Assembly (NCBI GenBank): GCA_947477885.1
Contig: CANJUD010000001.1
Location: forward strand, 172,632-236,631
Source: Bacteroidota bacterium
Lineage (GTDB): Bacteria; Bacteroidota; Bacteroidia; UKL13-3
Direction of reading: 5' to 3'
Length of the DNA stretch: 64,000 nt
Shown here: one piece after another, positions 8,479 through 17,016 of the stretch
Position numbering within the stretch: position 1 is the first letter of the stretch
How the letters are laid out: each line of letters opens with the position of its first letter
The notes under the pieces: generated by a model
Seen by the model: only the letters and a program-made list of their open reading frames with translations
The model's database searches: none
Told to the model about the DNA's origin: nothing
Position numbers and translations under genes: made by a program

Positions 8479-8540
8479 TCAGTAGTCAGTGGGCAGTAAG
8501 CTGACGCCGAATGGCACTGACTACTGATTACTGTTTACTG
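8466..8540. repeat. CAGT-type palindromic repeat, 25 bp perfect arms
   Basis: 8466-8490 and 8516-8540 are perfect reverse complements separated by 25 bases. The arms consist of CAGTAAACAGT/CAGTAGTCAGT units. A second copy of the same family lies at 23036-23162. The left arm overlaps the stop of the alpha/beta hydrolase gene and the right arm ends 10 bases before the likely start of the helicase gene. Confidence 0.85.
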
Positions 8541-8550
8541 ACCACTAAAA

Positions 8551-9876
8551 ATATTAAATATAAAATCTCCTGATTCACATACCGACAACCCCACCTTTGG
8601 CCGCACCATCGATGCCTTAGAGAATACGAATGATTCTTTTCTCATTACAGGAAAAGCGGGCACGGGTAAATCGACTTTGCTGCGTGAATTTGTAGCTCAA
8701 ACGAAAAAGAATGTATTGGTATTGGCACCCACTGGAATTGCTGCGGTAAATGCGGGCGGACAAACTATACATTCTGCATTTTTATTTCCTTTGCGTCCGA
8801 TATTGCCCGATGATGAAGAGATAAAATTGTTTGGGAAAAGTACACCACGCGGAAAAGTTTTATTAAATGTAGATACTATTATAATAGATGAAATATCTAT
8901 GCTGCGTGCCGATTTGGTGGATGGCATTGACCAGAGTTTACGATTGAATTTACGTCAACCCGATAAACCTTTTGGGGGCAAACAGGTAGTGATGATCGGT
9001 GATCCATTTCAACTAGAACCTGTAGTTACAAATACAGATTTGGAAAAATATATGTATGGGCAGCATTATGATTCTCCTTACTTTTTTAGTGCGAGTGTGT
9101 TCAAACAATTTTATGTGCATTGCCTCGAATTGAAAAAAGTTTATAGACAAAGTGATCCGTATTTTATTGGACTCTTAGATCAGATTAGAAAGAACGAAGC
9201 GGACTATGATACTCTGGAAAATTTGAACAGCAGATTTAATCCACGCTATTCATTTAAAGGAGATGATTATACTATAGCTTTATGCACTTTAAATTCGCGT
9301 GCATCATCTATTAATGATATGCAATTGGCTCGTATCAATGCTCCCGAAACCCGCTATACAGCGGCCATTGAAGGCGATATCAATTTAAAACATATGCCCA
9401 CCGATGAAGATTTATTTTTACGTCCGGGAGCACAAGTGGTATTCATCAAAAATAATCCAGAAGGACATTGGGTGAATGGAACTATAGCAAAAGTAATTGA
9501 ATGTAAAGAAGAGTTGGTGATAGTAGAATTAAGCAATGGCGAACAAAAAGATGTGATGCGTGACAAGTGGGAAAATGTAGATTATGCATGGGACAGAAGC
9601 AGAAATAAAGTGGAGCGAAAAGTGAAAGGAACCTTCACACAAATGCCCTTCAAACTCGCATGGGCCATGACTATACACAAAAGCCAGGGACTCACTTTTG
9701 ATAATGTAGTAGTAGATTTAACTGGTGGTACTTTCTCGCACGGACAATTATATGTTGCCCTAAGTCGTTGCAGAACTTTGGATGGGATAACACTTACACA
9801 ACGCATACAACAAAAAGATATTATAGTGGATCAACGGGTGGTTGATTTTGTGAGCAGGTATGATATAGAAGTGTAA
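8551..9876 (+). CDS. PIF1/RecD-like DNA helicase (AAA superfamily 1)
   Basis: Superfamily 1B-type helicase. Walker A is FLITGKAGTGKST (codons around 8638-8676), Walker B is IIIDEISML, GDPFQLEPV follows, and the UvrD_C_2 motif AMTIHKSQGLTFDNVVVDL plus YVALSRCR lies near the C-terminus. The frame is open only from 8542 and holds no ATG, GTG or TTG before the Walker A motif, so the first ordinary start codon (TTG 8677) would delete it. I place the start at ATA 8551 (reading LNIKSPDSHTDNP), which matches the opening of similar proteins. Either a rare ATA/ATT start is used or the ATG has mutated. At 442 residues it is shorter than relatives with extra C-terminal domains. Confidence 0.8.
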   Translation: MLNIKSPDSHTDNPTFGRTIDALENTNDSFLITGKAGTGKSTLLREFVAQTKKNVLVLAPTGIAAVNAGGQTIHSAFLFPLRPILPDDEEIKLFGKSTPRGKVLLNVDTIIIDEISMLRADLVDGIDQSLRLNLRQPDKPFGGKQVVMIGDPFQLEPVVTNTDLEKYMYGQHYDSPYFFSASVFKQFYVHCLELKKVYRQSDPYFIGLLDQIRKNEADYDTLENLNSRFNPRYSFKGDDYTIALCTLNSRASSINDMQLARINAPETRYTAAIEGDINLKHMPTDEDLFLRPGAQVVFIKNNPEGHWVNGTIAKVIECKEELVIVELSNGEQKDVMRDKWENVDYAWDRSRNKVERKVKGTFTQMPFKLAWAMTIHKSQGLTFDNVVVDLTGGTFSHGQLYVALSRCRTLDGITLTQRIQQKDIIVDQRVVDFVSRYDIEV

Positions 9877-9892
9877 AATATACTTTCTTTTT

Positions 9893-10459
9893 TTATAATT
9901 TTCTATATAATACAGATTTCTTTACCCCTATCCCCACGCCACCGCCAATCATCACCCCAAGTATAGCCCCCACCGTTACATCCGTTGGATAATGCACCCC
10001 AATATATACACTCGCAAAAGCAATCAATCCTGCCCATAACAATAACCAAAACCGATGGGCACTTTTAAAGAAACAGATATAATACATCGCTATCGCAAAA
10101 TGATTGGTAGCATGTGCTGATATAAAACTAAAACCGCTTCCACAATGGTCTCGGACAATAGGAGCTAATCCATCTATATCATGATAATGACACGGACGGA
10201 TCCGTTCAAAAAAATGCTTGAAACTATTGGCTACCAAAGCATCGCTGATAGCTATCATGATTCCAAAACCAATCATTATATAGAGCATTTTTTTTAGACC
10301 ATAATTTTTATATATTATACAAAACAATATAATATATAATGGAACCCATAACCACATGATGCGGAGGTATGGCATCAGCCAATCGCAAAAACCATTACTC
10401 AAATTGTGGTTAATGAAATTAAAAACTTGGTGGTCGATATGTTTTAAACTCTCAAACAT
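9893..10459 (-). CDS. PAP2 family membrane phosphatase
   Basis: 188 residues from ATG 10459 (MFESLKHIDHQVFNFIN). A longer frame to 10615 would overlap uvrB and adds no signal. The three PAP2 motifs are visible: KHFFERIRP (KxxxxxxRP), FISAHATNHFA in place of PSGH, and YIGVHYPTDVTVG (SRxxxxxHxxxD type). Between them are five to six hydrophobic segments. Such enzymes remove phosphate from lipid phosphates, for example undecaprenyl pyrophosphate or phosphatidylglycerophosphate. It converges with the helicase gene (16 bases apart) and is divergent from uvrB, with 57 bases between starts. Confidence 0.85.
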   Translation of the reverse strand: MFESLKHIDHQVFNFINHNLSNGFCDWLMPYLRIMWLWVPLYIILFCIIYKNYGLKKMLYIMIGFGIMIAISDALVANSFKHFFERIRPCHYHDIDGLAPIVRDHCGSGFSFISAHATNHFAIAMYYICFFKSAHRFWLLLWAGLIAFASVYIGVHYPTDVTVGAILGVMIGGGVGIGVKKSVLYRKL

Positions 10460-10498
10460 TTTACTGCGAATTACATATATTTCATCCAAAATATAACT

Positions 10499-10506
10499 TA
10501 TTTTTG
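10499..10506 (+). promoter_or_regulatory. Bacteroidota -7 box of uvrB
   Basis: TATTTTTG fits TAnnTTTG exactly and ends 10 bases before the uvrB ATG at 10517, implying a leader of only a few bases. LexA-type control is not visible. Confidence 0.5.
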
Positions 10507-10516
10507 CAATCCGTTT

Positions 10517-12544
10517 ATGAAATTTGAACTCACTTCCACATTTAAACCCACCGGCGATCAACCCGAAGCCATACGCCAACTGGTGGCTGGCGTGCAACGC
10601 GGCGATCCATCGCAAGTGCTCTTAGGTGTTACGGGTAGTGGAAAAACTTTTACCATTGCCAATGTCATCCAACAAATACAAAGACCTACTTTAATTTTAA
10701 GTCATAACAAAACTTTGGTGGCCCAGTTGTATGGAGAGTTCAAACAATTTTTCCCGGATAATGCCGTTGAGTATTATGTATCATATTACGATTATTACCA
10801 GCCAGAAGCTTTCATTCCCAGCTCGAATACCTATATAGAAAAAGATATGGCCATTAACCAAGAGATTGAAAAACTCAGGTTGAGAACTACGTCCACTTTA
10901 TTATCGGGAAGAAAAGATATTATAGTGGTTGCATCGGTATCATGTATATATGGTGCGGGAAATCCAAAAGATTATGAAGGCTCCATCATACGCTTGCATA
11001 CGGGCATGAAAATGAGCCGCAATACACTATTATATAGATTGGTGGATTGCCTTTACAGTCGCACGACTGCCATATTTGACAGAGGAAATTTTAGGGTGAC
11101 CGGAGATAATGTAGATGTGTTTGTAGCCTATGGTGATTATGCATATAGAATTGTATTTTTTGGAAATGAAATCGAATCGATTTCATCGTTTGATCCTGCC
11201 ACTGGAAAGACATTGGAAAAGCATGATCAGATGGCAATTTTTCCTGCCAATATATATGTTACAAATCGTGATTCGATGATGCACGCTATTAATCATATAC
11301 AAGATGATATGGTGGCACAATGTGAATATTTTAGATCACTCGGTATGAATTTGGAAGCAAAACGCCTCGAAGAAAAAGTAACTTTCGATTTGGAGATGAT
11401 GCGTGAACTTGGCTACTGCAGCGGCATTGAGAACTATAGCAGATATATGGACAAACGAAATGCGGGCGACAGACCTTTTTGTTTGATAGATTATTTTCCG
11501 GAAGATTTTTTATTGGTTGTGGATGAAAGTCATGCGAGTATGCCGCAGGTGCGTGCCATGTATGGTGGCGATAGAAGCAGAAAAACTACCTTAGTTGAAC
11601 ACGGGTTTCGCTTGCCCAGTGCACTAGATAATCGCCCACTTACTTTTAATGAATTTGAGGGAATGGTGGGTCAAACTATATATGTGAGTGCCACACCTTC
11701 TGATTATGAAGTTGCACGTTCAGAAGGCGTTTTGGTGGAGCAATTAATCAGGCCAACGGGATTATTAGATCCTGTTATAGAAATTCGTCCCCTCGTAAAT
11801 CAGGTAGATGATTTGTTGGATGAAATTGATGAAAGAATAAAAATGGGAGATAGAATTTTGGTAACGACACTCACCAAAAGAATGGCAGAAGAGCTCACCA
11901 AATATATGGATCGTTTGAATATAAAAGTGAGTTATATACATAGCGAAGTAAAAACCCTCGACCGCGTGGAGATACTACGAAACCTGCGTGTGGGCGTGAT
12001 TGATGTGTTAATCGGCGTGAATTTATTACGCGAAGGATTGGACTTGCCCGAAGTTTCTTTTGTAGCAATTTTGGATGCAGACAAAGAAGGATTTTTACGT
12101 AGCGATAGATCACTTATACAAACTATCGGACGTGCAGCAAGAAATTCACGCGGTAAAGTTATTATGTATGCAGATAGAATTACCCAAAGTATGCAACGCA
12201 CAATAGATGATAATTTACGCAAACGCGAAAAACAAATGGCCTATAATACTTTGCATGGTATTACACCGACTACTGTAATAAAATCGAAAGAAGATATATT
12301 CAAACAAACTTCACTGAGCGATTTCCGTGTGGATGCACCCACGCACGAAAGTTATTATGCCGAAGCCGAAACTCCTTCGCTCGCAGCCGATCCACTGATA
12401 CAATATATGACCAAAGACCAACTCCAAAAGCTCGCCGACCAAACCCGCAAACGGATGGCGCAAGCAGCCAAAGAAATGGATTTTTTACAAGCTGCCATGT
12501 TGCGAGATGAGTTATTGGAATTAGAAAGACGGGTTGCGAATTAA
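10517..12544 (+). CDS. uvrB: Excinuclease ABC subunit B
   Basis: 675 residues, full length. UvrB receives damaged DNA from UvrA, opens it and recruits UvrC in nucleotide excision repair. Walker A GVTGSGKT is at residues 37-44, the beta-hairpin region YYVSYYDYYQPEAFIP near 92-107, Walker B VVDESHASMPQ near 335, motif V/VI DLPEVSFVAILDADKEGFLRS and QTIGRAARN near 505-540, and the C-terminal UVR motif (DQTRKRMAQAAKEMDFLQAA) that contacts UvrC. It is preceded by a good -7 box and followed by tRNA-Arg. Identification is secure. Confidence 0.98.
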   Translation: MKFELTSTFKPTGDQPEAIRQLVAGVQRGDPSQVLLGVTGSGKTFTIANVIQQIQRPTLILSHNKTLVAQLYGEFKQFFPDNAVEYYVSYYDYYQPEAFIPSSNTYIEKDMAINQEIEKLRLRTTSTLLSGRKDIIVVASVSCIYGAGNPKDYEGSIIRLHTGMKMSRNTLLYRLVDCLYSRTTAIFDRGNFRVTGDNVDVFVAYGDYAYRIVFFGNEIESISSFDPATGKTLEKHDQMAIFPANIYVTNRDSMMHAINHIQDDMVAQCEYFRSLGMNLEAKRLEEKVTFDLEMMRELGYCSGIENYSRYMDKRNAGDRPFCLIDYFPEDFLLVVDESHASMPQVRAMYGGDRSRKTTLVEHGFRLPSALDNRPLTFNEFEGMVGQTIYVSATPSDYEVARSEGVLVEQLIRPTGLLDPVIEIRPLVNQVDDLLDEIDERIKMGDRILVTTLTKRMAEELTKYMDRLNIKVSYIHSEVKTLDRVEILRNLRVGVIDVLIGVNLLREGLDLPEVSFVAILDADKEGFLRSDRSLIQTIGRAARNSRGKVIMYADRITQSMQRTIDDNLRKREKQMAYNTLHGITPTTVIKSKEDIFKQTSLSDFRVDAPTHESYYAEAETPSLAADPLIQYMTKDQLQKLADQTRKRMAQAAKEMDFLQAAMLRDELLELERRVAN

Positions 12545-12557
12545 TATATGAATGCCA

Positions 12558-12598
12558 GCGGTTGGTGTGGTGAGCGGAGTCGAACCGTGACCAACCGC
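12558..12598. repeat. GGTTGGT...ACCAACC hairpin repeat
   Basis: Arms 12558-12566 and 12590-12598 are perfect 9 bp inverted repeats around a gtgagcggagtcgaacc core. The same GGTTGGT/ACCAACC theme recurs at 18110-18133, 57379-57400 and, less perfectly, near 43685-43708. Here it may serve as the uvrB transcript end. Confidence 0.65.
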
Positions 12599-12630
12599 AA
12601 TATGACCACAATCATTTCAACTTTCCCCAA

Positions 12631-12638
12631 TATATTTG
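12631..12638 (+). promoter_or_regulatory. Bacteroidota -7 box of tRNA-Arg
   Basis: TATATTTG fits TAnnTTTG and lies 13 bases before the mature tRNA 5' end, so transcription would start just upstream of the tRNA. Confidence 0.5.
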
Positions 12639-12651
12639 CATACTCAATTTT

Positions 12652-12722
12652 GGCCTCTTAGTTTAATGGATAGAATAAGAGATTCCGATTCTCTTGGTAC
12701 AGGTTCGATTCCTGTAGAGGCC
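12652..12722 (+). tRNA. tRNA-Arg (anticodon CCG)
   Basis: A complete cloverleaf can be drawn: acceptor GGCCTCT/AGAGGCC, D arm GTTT-AATGGATA-GAAT, anticodon stem AGAGA/TCTCT with loop TTCCGAT (anticodon CCG, reading CGG), variable loop TGGT and T arm ACAGG-TTCGATT-CCTGT. The discriminator A at 12723 follows; CCA is not fully encoded. Length 71. A secreted-protein gene begins 21 bases downstream. Confidence 0.93.
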
Positions 12723-12743
12723 ACAATGTTATCATATTGTCGA

Positions 12744-13475
12744 ATGAAAACAGTTACTTTTATTATATGTTTATTGTTTTGTGACACCTTGTTCTCGCAA
12801 GATTCTTCTGTAATCAATAATATACTAAATAGGCCTAAATCTAAGACTGTTCATTGGCTATGTGTTTCTCCAGATAGCATTCCTAAGAATTTTATTTCAA
12901 TGATTCAAAGAGAAAATAGTTCAAAGAATATCAATGACTTTATTAGTTGTTTGGGCTACATAAATAGTAAAGTTGATTATGATAGTGATTCTACTTTTCT
13001 TAGCTATAATGACTCTCTATTAAAAGTATTTGTAAAAACCGACAGCATCGATAAAAGGTTTGCGTTGTATGATACTATGGGATATGATTTAATCAGTGGA
13101 TATATAGATATCGGAATAGCAAAATATAAAGATATACTGCCCTATCATTACACTTATAATGCCGTAAAAGCTATTAAAGAATTCAGTATTTATTATAAGG
13201 GAGAGCAAGTAAACATACCAGATACAGTATACTTAGATTTTTTTGATTTTGATTTTTCTGAGTCATTTAAATATTTTGTACCTTTTCCAGTAAGGTTTAA
13301 TGAATCACGAGAAAATTATGTAATTAAATTGGTTTCATTTTCGCAACCTAAAGGTTTTTTCGATTCTTATGTCTGTTATTACTTTTTTGAAAGGAATCAA
13401 TACAAAGGCAGATTTGTATTAAACCTGGGCGATTGGAATATGTATAATCTTGAAGAAATAAAAGATAAATTATAA
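12744..13475 (+). CDS. Hypothetical secreted protein
   Basis: 243 residues from ATG 12744 (MKTVTFIICLLFCDTLFSQ), a clear Sec signal peptide ending at FSQ-DS. Upstream in-frame ATGs (12636 and 12726) would read through the tRNA gene or lie beside it, so I rejected them. The mature part is rich in Asp, Ser, Tyr and Phe with no motif I recognise, and ends DWNMYNLEEIKDKL. It has no type IX sorting tail, so it is probably periplasmic or outer-membrane associated. Because it begins 21 bases after tRNA-Arg it may be transcribed from the tRNA promoter. Confidence 0.6.
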   Translation: MKTVTFIICLLFCDTLFSQDSSVINNILNRPKSKTVHWLCVSPDSIPKNFISMIQRENSSKNINDFISCLGYINSKVDYDSDSTFLSYNDSLLKVFVKTDSIDKRFALYDTMGYDLISGYIDIGIAKYKDILPYHYTYNAVKAIKEFSIYYKGEQVNIPDTVYLDFFDFDFSESFKYFVPFPVRFNESRENYVIKLVSFSQPKGFFDSYVCYYFFERNQYKGRFVLNLGDWNMYNLEEIKDKL

Positions 13476-13840
13476 TCATTGATTTCCTCCGTGAACCTCA
13501 GTGCTTAACTCTGTGTTCCGCTGTGGTTAAGTTTCTTCCCTGCCTTTGGTTTGGTGTTGTCACCAACTATATCCTGTCTCTACGTTTACCGCAGAGTCAC
13601 ACAGAGTTTAATTGTCACAAAGTTACACGGAGTTTTTAGAGCTAAAATATTTATATCTTCTCTGCAATTATAAAAAACCATATTTGCAGTAAATCCATTA
13701 GCTGCGAATATAAATTTTATTCCCCAGATTCCCGATTCGTTAATCCCTGTTCTTAAATTATTTGTTAGCGAAAGCAGTCGCTGAATCTCATATGCTGAGC
13801 GTAGTCGAAGCACCGAATCCTGAATCCCGATTCCCCAACT
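13476..13840. other. Intergenic region made of dispersed repeats
   Basis: No gene seen. 13486-13530 (ccgtgaacctcagtgcttaac and following) and 13580-13640 (cagagtcacacagagttt, acacggag) are roughly inverted copies of the widespread 'cacagagtt/ccgtgaacctc' repeat. 13736-13758 is one copy of the TTAATCC-TGTTCTTAA family. 13793-13838 holds tgctgagcgtagtcgaagca and a gaatcctgaatcccgattcc piece related to 39397-39480. Confidence 0.55.
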
Positions 13841-13848
13841 TATCTTTG
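13841..13848 (+). promoter_or_regulatory. Bacteroidota -7 box of lysS
   Basis: TATCTTTG fits TAnnTTTG and ends 4 bases before the lysS ATG at 13853. No other in-frame Met lies nearby, so the lysS mRNA would be leaderless or nearly so. Confidence 0.5.
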
Positions 13849-13852
13849 CCCC

Positions 13853-15355
13853 ATGGAATTAAATGAACAAGAAACTATAAGGCGACAAAGTCTGAGCGAA
13901 ATTGTGGCTTTGGGCATCGACCCATTCCCTGCCGAGCTTTGGGATATCAATGCCTCAGCCGAGGAAATTAACGAGAACTACGAAAACAATAAGATTGAGT
14001 ACAAGAATGTGAGTATGGCTGGCCGTATCATGACCCGACGCATCATGGGCTCGGCAGCATTTGCAGTGATACAGGACTCCTCAGGCAAAATGCAGATATA
14101 TATAAAACGCGACGACATTTGCCCAAGCGAGGACAAAACATTATATAATACCGTATTCAAAAAACTATTGGATATTGGCGATATTGTTGGTGTGAAAGGA
14201 TATGTGTTCACAACCCAAACGGGCGAAACAACTTTGCATGTTACCGAAATGAAAGTATTGGCAAAATCATTGAAACCATTGCCCATCGTAAAAGAAAAAG
14301 AAGGCGAAGTATTTGATGCTTTCACCAATCCCGAAATGCGTTACCGCCAACGCTATGTGGATTTGATAGTAAACCCACATGTTAAAGATGTATTTATCAA
14401 ACGCAGTAAAATCATCAATTCACTGCGAAATACTTTTAACAGCAAAGGATATATGGAAGTGGAAACTCCCATATTACAAAGTATTCCGGGAGGTGCAGCG
14501 GCTCGTCCGTTTATCACGCATCATAATGCATTGGATATGCCTTTATATCTGCGTGTAGCAAATGAACTTTATTTGAAACGCTTGATTGTAGGCGGTTTCG
14601 ACGGCGTATATGAATTTGCAAAAGATTTCCGCAACGAAGGAATGGATAGAACACATAATCCTGAATTTACAGTTTTGGAAATATATGTGGCCTACAAAGA
14701 TTATAATTGGATGATGGATTTCACGGAAGAGATGATAGAAAATGTAGCGATGGATGTGCATGGAACTACCGAAGTAAAATTTGGTGATGTAGAATTGAAT
14801 TTCCAACGCCCATTTCCACGCGTAACCATGTATGATGCCATCAAACAATATACGGGTTTTGATATAGCGGGAATGGATGAAGGTGGATTGCGTGATGTAT
14901 GCAAACAATTGCATATAGAAACAGACGGCAGCATGGGCAAAGGCAAATTGATTGATGAAATATTTGGTGAGAAATGCGAGAAGAATTTTATTCAACCCAC
15001 ATTTATTATAGACTATCCAATCGAGATGTCGCCGCTTACAAAAAAACATAGAAGCAAGCCCGGTGTAGTCGAGCGTTTTGAATTGATGATCAATGGGAAA
15101 GAAGTAGCCAATGCCTATTCCGAATTGAATGACCCCATTGAACAACGTGAACGTTTCGAAGAACAATTAAAATTAACAGAGCGGGGAGATGACGAAGCCA
15201 TGTTTATCGACCATGATTTTCTACGTGCACTGGAGTACGGAATGCCGCCCACCGCAGGTCTAGGCATAGGAATAGACCGATTAACCATGTTCATGACCAA
15301 TTCAGTTTCTATACAAGATGTATTGTTCTTCCCACAGATGAAACCCGAGAAATAA
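13853..15355 (+). CDS. lysS: Lysyl-tRNA synthetase, class II
   Basis: 500 residues, normal length. Charges tRNA-Lys with lysine. The N-terminal OB-fold anticodon-binding domain spans about residues 50-150 ([20 protein letters not shown]). The class II core follows: motif 1 around [24 protein letters not shown], motif 2 [20 protein letters not shown] near 260-280, and motif 3 [15 protein letters not shown] near the C-terminus. The start [12 protein letters not shown] matches the family opening. It is a single-gene unit with its own promoter box. Confidence 0.97.
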   Translation: MELNEQETIRRQSLSEIVALGIDPFPAELWDINASAEEINENYENNKIEYKNVSMAGRIMTRRIMGSAAFAVIQDSSGKMQIYIKRDDICPSEDKTLYNTVFKKLLDIGDIVGVKGYVFTTQTGETTLHVTEMKVLAKSLKPLPIVKEKEGEVFDAFTNPEMRYRQRYVDLIVNPHVKDVFIKRSKIINSLRNTFNSKGYMEVETPILQSIPGGAAARPFITHHNALDMPLYLRVANELYLKRLIVGGFDGVYEFAKDFRNEGMDRTHNPEFTVLEIYVAYKDYNWMMDFTEEMIENVAMDVHGTTEVKFGDVELNFQRPFPRVTMYDAIKQYTGFDIAGMDEGGLRDVCKQLHIETDGSMGKGKLIDEIFGEKCEKNFIQPTFIIDYPIEMSPLTKKHRSKPGVVERFELMINGKEVANAYSELNDPIEQRERFEEQLKLTERGDDEAMFIDHDFLRALEYGMPPTAGLGIGIDRLTMFMTNSVSIQDVLFFPQMKPEK

Positions 15356-15417
15356 TATACGATGTACGACATACGATGTACGATGTAAATTATATATATT
15401 AAATGACCTACTTCTAA

Positions 15418-15450
15418 AATCAGAAATCGTTAATCCTTGTTCTTAAGTCA
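15418..15450. repeat. TTAATCCTTGTTCTTAA dispersed repeat
   Basis: Contains AAATCGTTAATCCTTGTT then CTTAAGTC. The same sequence, sometimes reversed, occurs at 13736-13758, 46182-46255 and 52342-52379. It lies in the lysS-aroC gap next to a short tandem array of acgatgt/acgaca units (15360-15388). Confidence 0.7.
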
Positions 15451-15468
15451 AAATATTATATATAAATT

Positions 15469-16539
15469 TTGAATACTCTTGGCAACATATTCCGCATCAC
15501 TACATACGGTGAATCCCACGGCCCAGCAATGGGTGTGGTGATTGATGGTTGCCCTGCGGGATTGGAAATAGATATAGAGTTTGTACAGAAAGAAATGGCG
15601 AGAAGAAGACCCGGACAATCGGATATTTCTTCGCCAAGAAATGAGACAGATGAGATAGAAATATTGTCCGGAGTATATGAAGGAAAAAGTATAGGTAGTC
15701 CTATTTCTATTGTAATAAAAAATAAAGATCAACAATCGAAAGACTATAATACTTTAGAAAAGACTTTTCGTCCATCGCATGCTGATTATACATATTATGA
15801 GAAATACGGAATCCGTGACCACAGGGGCGGTGGACGCTCATCAGCACGCGAAACAGCAAACTGGGTAGCAGCGGGTGCAATCGCTAAATTATTTCTAAAA
15901 ACAAAAGGTATATATATTCATGCTTTTGTAAAACAAATTGGAAATATATCTTTAAATAAAAACTATGATAGTCTCGATTTAAATACTACGGATAATTATA
16001 TAACCCGTTGCCCCGATGCAGAGCTTGACAAGCAAATGCAGGCCGCAATTTTGCAAGTAAAAGAAGAGGGTGATACACTGGGCGGTATTATACAATGTGT
16101 GGCACAAAATGTTCCTGTTGGGTTGGGTGAGCCTGTTTTCGGAAAGCTACAAGCAGCATTGGCAGCAGCTATGATGGGTATTAATGCAGCCAAAGGTTTT
16201 GAGATAGGCAGTGGGTTTTTTGCTGCATCAAAAAAAGGTAGTGAGCACAATGATATATTTGAAAATATAGGGGGACATATAACAACAAAGACAAATAATT
16301 CAGGAGGAATACAAGGCGGTATTAGTAATGGAATGCCAATATGGTTTAATGTCGCTTTCAAACCAGTTTCTTCCATCAAAATTCCGCAAAATACAATTGA
16401 CCAAGTGGGTAATAACAAAGAAATACAAATCTCTGGTCGTCACGACCCTTGCGTAGTGCCAAGAGCTGTGCCTATTGTGGAGGCATTAACTGCTTTGGTT
16501 TTGGCAGATTATTATTTGCTTGCGAAAACACAGAATTAA
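15469..16539 (+). CDS. aroC: Chorismate synthase
   Basis: 356 residues. Converts 5-enolpyruvylshikimate 3-phosphate to chorismate with reduced FMN, the last step of the shikimate pathway. The start is TTG at 15469: reading it as Met gives the universal opening (M)NTLGNIFRITTYGESHG, and no ATG is available. Other family motifs are RRRPGQSDISSPRNETDE, DHRGGGRSSARETANWVAAGA and the C-terminal GRHDPCVVPRAVPIVEA. No other aro gene is near. A small secreted-protein gene follows after 16 bases and may be cotranscribed. Confidence 0.97.
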   Translation: MNTLGNIFRITTYGESHGPAMGVVIDGCPAGLEIDIEFVQKEMARRRPGQSDISSPRNETDEIEILSGVYEGKSIGSPISIVIKNKDQQSKDYNTLEKTFRPSHADYTYYEKYGIRDHRGGGRSSARETANWVAAGAIAKLFLKTKGIYIHAFVKQIGNISLNKNYDSLDLNTTDNYITRCPDAELDKQMQAAILQVKEEGDTLGGIIQCVAQNVPVGLGEPVFGKLQAALAAAMMGINAAKGFEIGSGFFAASKKGSEHNDIFENIGGHITTKTNNSGGIQGGISNGMPIWFNVAFKPVSSIKIPQNTIDQVGNNKEIQISGRHDPCVVPRAVPIVEALTALVLADYYLLAKTQN

Positions 16540-16555
16540 TAATATATAATAAACC

Positions 16556-16972
16556 ATGAAAAAGTTTAGTTTGTTTTATATAATGATATTTTTTTCTTAT
16601 AGGGGCATAGCCCAAGCAGTTAAATCGGATTCTTTGTATATTTCTACTATAAGCCTCCAAGATATATATAAGGCAGGCCAAAAACTAAGTGAGTGTATTA
16701 AAATTGATAGTATAGAGTTGGTATATATCCATAATCATAAAGGACTACACGCACTTACAGCCAAGCAACTTAAATCGTTTAAAGAAGTATTGAAAAATTT
16801 TGTTTATGATGGCACTTCAACTCCCAAAACAAAACCTGGACATTTATATTTTACGATCACTTTTAAAAATGATATATTAGCTACCTATTTATATTATAAT
16901 GAGCCTGATTTGATTTTAGATGGTTCTTATACTTTTAATTCGAAAACAAAAATAAATTTCGAAAATTACTAG
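16556..16972 (+). CDS. Hypothetical small secreted protein
   Basis: 138 residues. The N-terminus MKKFSLFYIMIFFSYRGIAQ is a signal peptide with probable cleavage after AQ. The rest is a short mixed alpha/beta sequence (LHALTAKQLKSFKEVLKNFVYDG, then YFTITFKNDILATYLYY) with no motif I recognise. It lies 16 bases after aroC and 44 bases before xerD on the same strand. Probably periplasmic; function unknown. Confidence 0.6.
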   Translation: MKKFSLFYIMIFFSYRGIAQAVKSDSLYISTISLQDIYKAGQKLSECIKIDSIELVYIHNHKGLHALTAKQLKSFKEVLKNFVYDGTSTPKTKPGHLYFTITFKNDILATYLYYNEPDLILDGSYTFNSKTKINFENY

Positions 16973-17016
16973 ATGAAATCTATATACTATATACTATATA
17001 CTTTATACTTTCATCA

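Noticed and set aside
10460-10615. Extended N-terminus of the PAP2 gene
   Set aside because: It overlaps uvrB on the other strand; ATG 10459 gives a normal PAP2 length.
12636-12743. Extended N-terminus of the gene ending at 13475
   Set aside because: It would translate through the tRNA-Arg gene; the ATG at 12744 begins a clear signal peptide.
13586-13813. 75-residue minus-strand frame
   Set aside because: It lies across several dispersed repeats and has no coding features.
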